A stretch of 48,207 bases of DNA from Actinoplanes siamensis (GTDB lineage Bacteria > Actinomycetota > Actinomycetes > Mycobacteriales > Micromonosporaceae). Each line of letters begins with the position of its first letter. The first letter of the stretch is position 1. Below, one piece after another: positions 46,843-48,207 of this stretch. Made by a program: the position numbers and the translations under genes. The stretch covers positions 1 to 48,207 of the forward strand of contig NZ_BOMW01000070.1 in the NCBI RefSeq assembly GCF_016862395.1, read 5' to 3'. The notes below the pieces were generated by a model. That model worked only from the letters and a program-made list of their open reading frames with translations, was not told where the DNA came from and did no database searches.

Positions 46843-48207
46843 CCGGCCACCGCCAGCGGGTCGGCTCGGTGCCGGGTCAACGGATCGATCTGGGTCAGTT
46901 GCCTGACAAGCTGGGTCCGGAATTTCCGCGCCTGTGAGTTCTCGTCCTGGCCGAGGACCGGCCGCCACTCGAACAGCAACGAGTGCACGGCCGCACAGTG
47001 GGTGCTCATGCCGTCGTCCAGCCCCGCCGGGCGGCCGTGGATCAGCAGATGCGCGATCAGATCGCGATCTTCCGGCCGCTCCCCCGCGATCTCCAACCAG
47101 GCTTTGAGCGCCTGCCGGAACTCTCCGCTCGGCTCTCCGCGCTGGCGGAAGAGATCAGCGAGCATTCGGGCCAGGTCGGCGCGCAACTCGTCGTCGCCGG
47201 CCAGCTCGCCGAACACCGCTCGGACGTCGGACGGTTCCTCGCTGATCGCTGCCAGCGCACGGAGACCGGCCATCCGCCTCGGACCGTCCTCACCCGTCCA
47301 GCTGACGACCTGCCGGAGGACTGCCGTGCGGTGTGCCGGGCGTTGCCACAGGGCTGTGACCGCGCCGATCACCTCGTCGTTGACGATCCCGCGAGCCGCT
47401 AGCCAGTTCATCCGGGTGAACGCCGCCTGCGGATAGGCATCAGCGAACGACCCCGCGGAAACCGCCGCGACAGCACCGAGCACCCGGGAATCCGCCGCTT
47501 CGGCGGCCCACTGGAGCAGCCGCCGCCGCATGATCGATCCCGCCTCCGGGCTCAGCGCCAGCGCGGTGATCAGATTGGTGACCACCGGGCGCAGTGCCGG
47601 GTGAGGCCACCAGGACTGGACCAGGAACCGCAGCTCCGGTGTGTTCGGGCTGGGCATTGCGAGGTGCATGTCCAGCATCGCGGCGGCGACCCGCCCGGCG
47701 ATCCGCAGGTTGGGCGGTCCGTTCCGCATCGGCAGCACCGCGGCCCATTCCCAGAGCCGTCGCCGGAACTCCCGGGACTGGTCGCCGTGCACGAAGGCCA
47801 GCACGGATGCCGCGTAGGCGGCCCGGGTGAACCGGATCTGCCACAGCTCGTCCACCTCGGCCACGACATCCTGGGCGAGCTGGCGAATACCCGGGGTCCC
47901 GATCCCGCCCCGGAAGTCACGAGCCTCGCCGAGCGTCGCCCCGAGGCGTTCGGAGCGGTCCAGGACATCCGCAGCCGGTTCACCCTCCAGAAAGGCCAGG
48001 GCGATCAGGAACAAACGGGTACGCGGATCGGTGTACTTCCTGAACCAAGCCGCCAGTTCACTGTCCCAGTTCATGAACGCGCTCACCGACATCGCCGCGA
48101 TGGCCGGCACCGGATCGCGCCGGTCTCGACCGATGATCTCCTCGGCCGCCTCGACGATCTTTCGGAACAGCCTCACCACCTGACTCGGCGTCGCTCCGTC
48201 GAGCACG
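46839..48207 (-). CDS. Large helical-repeat protein, 5' end outside the window
   Basis: At least 455 residues; the frame is open to the right edge. It is almost wholly alpha-helical with repeated Ala/Leu/Arg-rich pairs (WDSELAAWFRKYTDPRTRLF, RLLQWAAEAADSRVLGAVAA, DDELRADLARMLADLFRQRG), resembling HEAT-like scaffolds. No catalytic motif is visible in the part seen. An N-terminal ATPase or effector domain could lie beyond the edge. It is translationally coupled to the 253-residue gene. Confidence 0.75.
   Translation of the reverse strand, partial: VLDGATPSQVVRLFRKIVEAAEEIIGRDRRDPVPAIAAMSVSAFMNWDSELAAWFRKYTDPRTRLFLIALAFLEGEPAADVLDRSERLGATLGEARDFRGGIGTPGIRQLAQDVVAEVDELWQIRFTRAAYAASVLAFVHGDQSREFRRRLWEWAAVLPMRNGPPNLRIAGRVAAAMLDMHLAMPSPNTPELRFLVQSWWPHPALRPVVTNLITALALSPEAGSIMRRRLLQWAAEAADSRVLGAVAAVSAGSFADAYPQAAFTRMNWLAARGIVNDEVIGAVTALWQRPAHRTAVLRQVVSWTGEDGPRRMAGLRALAAISEEPSDVRAVFGELAGDDELRADLARMLADLFRQRGEPSGEFRQALKAWLEIAGERPEDRDLIAHLLIHGRPAGLDDGMSTHCAAVHSLLFEWRPVLGQDENSQARKFRTQLVRQLTQIDPLTRHRADPLAVAG

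Noticed and set aside
1..48207. CRISPR arrays, tRNA or rRNA genes
   Set aside because: No regularly spaced repeats or recognisable tRNA or rRNA sequence was found by eye; a dedicated scan could still find a diverged tRNA.

Overview
The window is high-GC DNA with strong GC3 bias, GTG and TTG starts, and ATGA-coupled operons. Its gene content includes a SapB-type lanthipeptide locus, an AfsR-like SARP regulator, and secreted GH62 and GH92 enzymes. This points to a mycelial actinomycete; a Micromonosporaceae member such as Actinoplanes is plausible but is inference. I found no tRNA, rRNA, CRISPR array, transposase or integrase gene.

Region 1 (1-1394) is the 3' part of a secreted GH62 arabinofuranosidase with a ricin-type lectin domain. 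Region 2 (about 1600-13080) is an accessory island built as modules. Four copies of a 33-bp site (1605-1637, 2353-2385, 11538-11570, 12948-12980) align without gaps, with 21 of 33 positions identical in all four. Three of them sit at the truncated end of a broken B12-binding radical SAM gene, cut at its CxxxC cluster motif; the fourth keeps only the motif. The sites look like attachment sites of one recombinase that targets the radical SAM motif. Between them lie a YefM-YoeB toxin-antitoxin pair; a four-gene operon around an SMC/RecF-like ATPase (2774-7899) followed by a NERD-domain protein and a PD-(D/E)XK plus RAMA-like protein; a GntR regulator with small element-type genes; and an unrecognised two-gene unit. 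This is the best candidate here for an undescribed, probably defence-related, system.

Region 3 (13084-16672) has a TetR regulator divergent from a 710-residue fusion of a split-barrel flavin domain, a ferredoxin reductase and a [2Fe-2S] ferredoxin, plus a separate PNPOx-like protein. Region 4 (16940-23783) is a class III lanthipeptide (SapB/AmfS-type) locus: LanKC synthetase, a 49-residue precursor with two SxxSxxxC motifs, a strong hairpin, two ABC half-transporters and a RamR-like regulator. Region 5 (24946-33679) holds a membrane protein, a large SARP/NB-ARC/TPR regulator, a DUF4173-type membrane protein and an exonuclease with a BRCT-like end.

Region 6 (33832-48207) holds a 1789-residue GH92-type mannosidase with a LacI-type operator upstream, a rare fusion of class A penicillin-binding protein and polysaccharide deacetylase, a tautomerase, a deletion scar joining a sodium-solute symporter fragment to an IclR protein lacking its DNA-binding domain, a secreted protein, a LacI regulator, and two coupled unrecognised genes running off the right edge.
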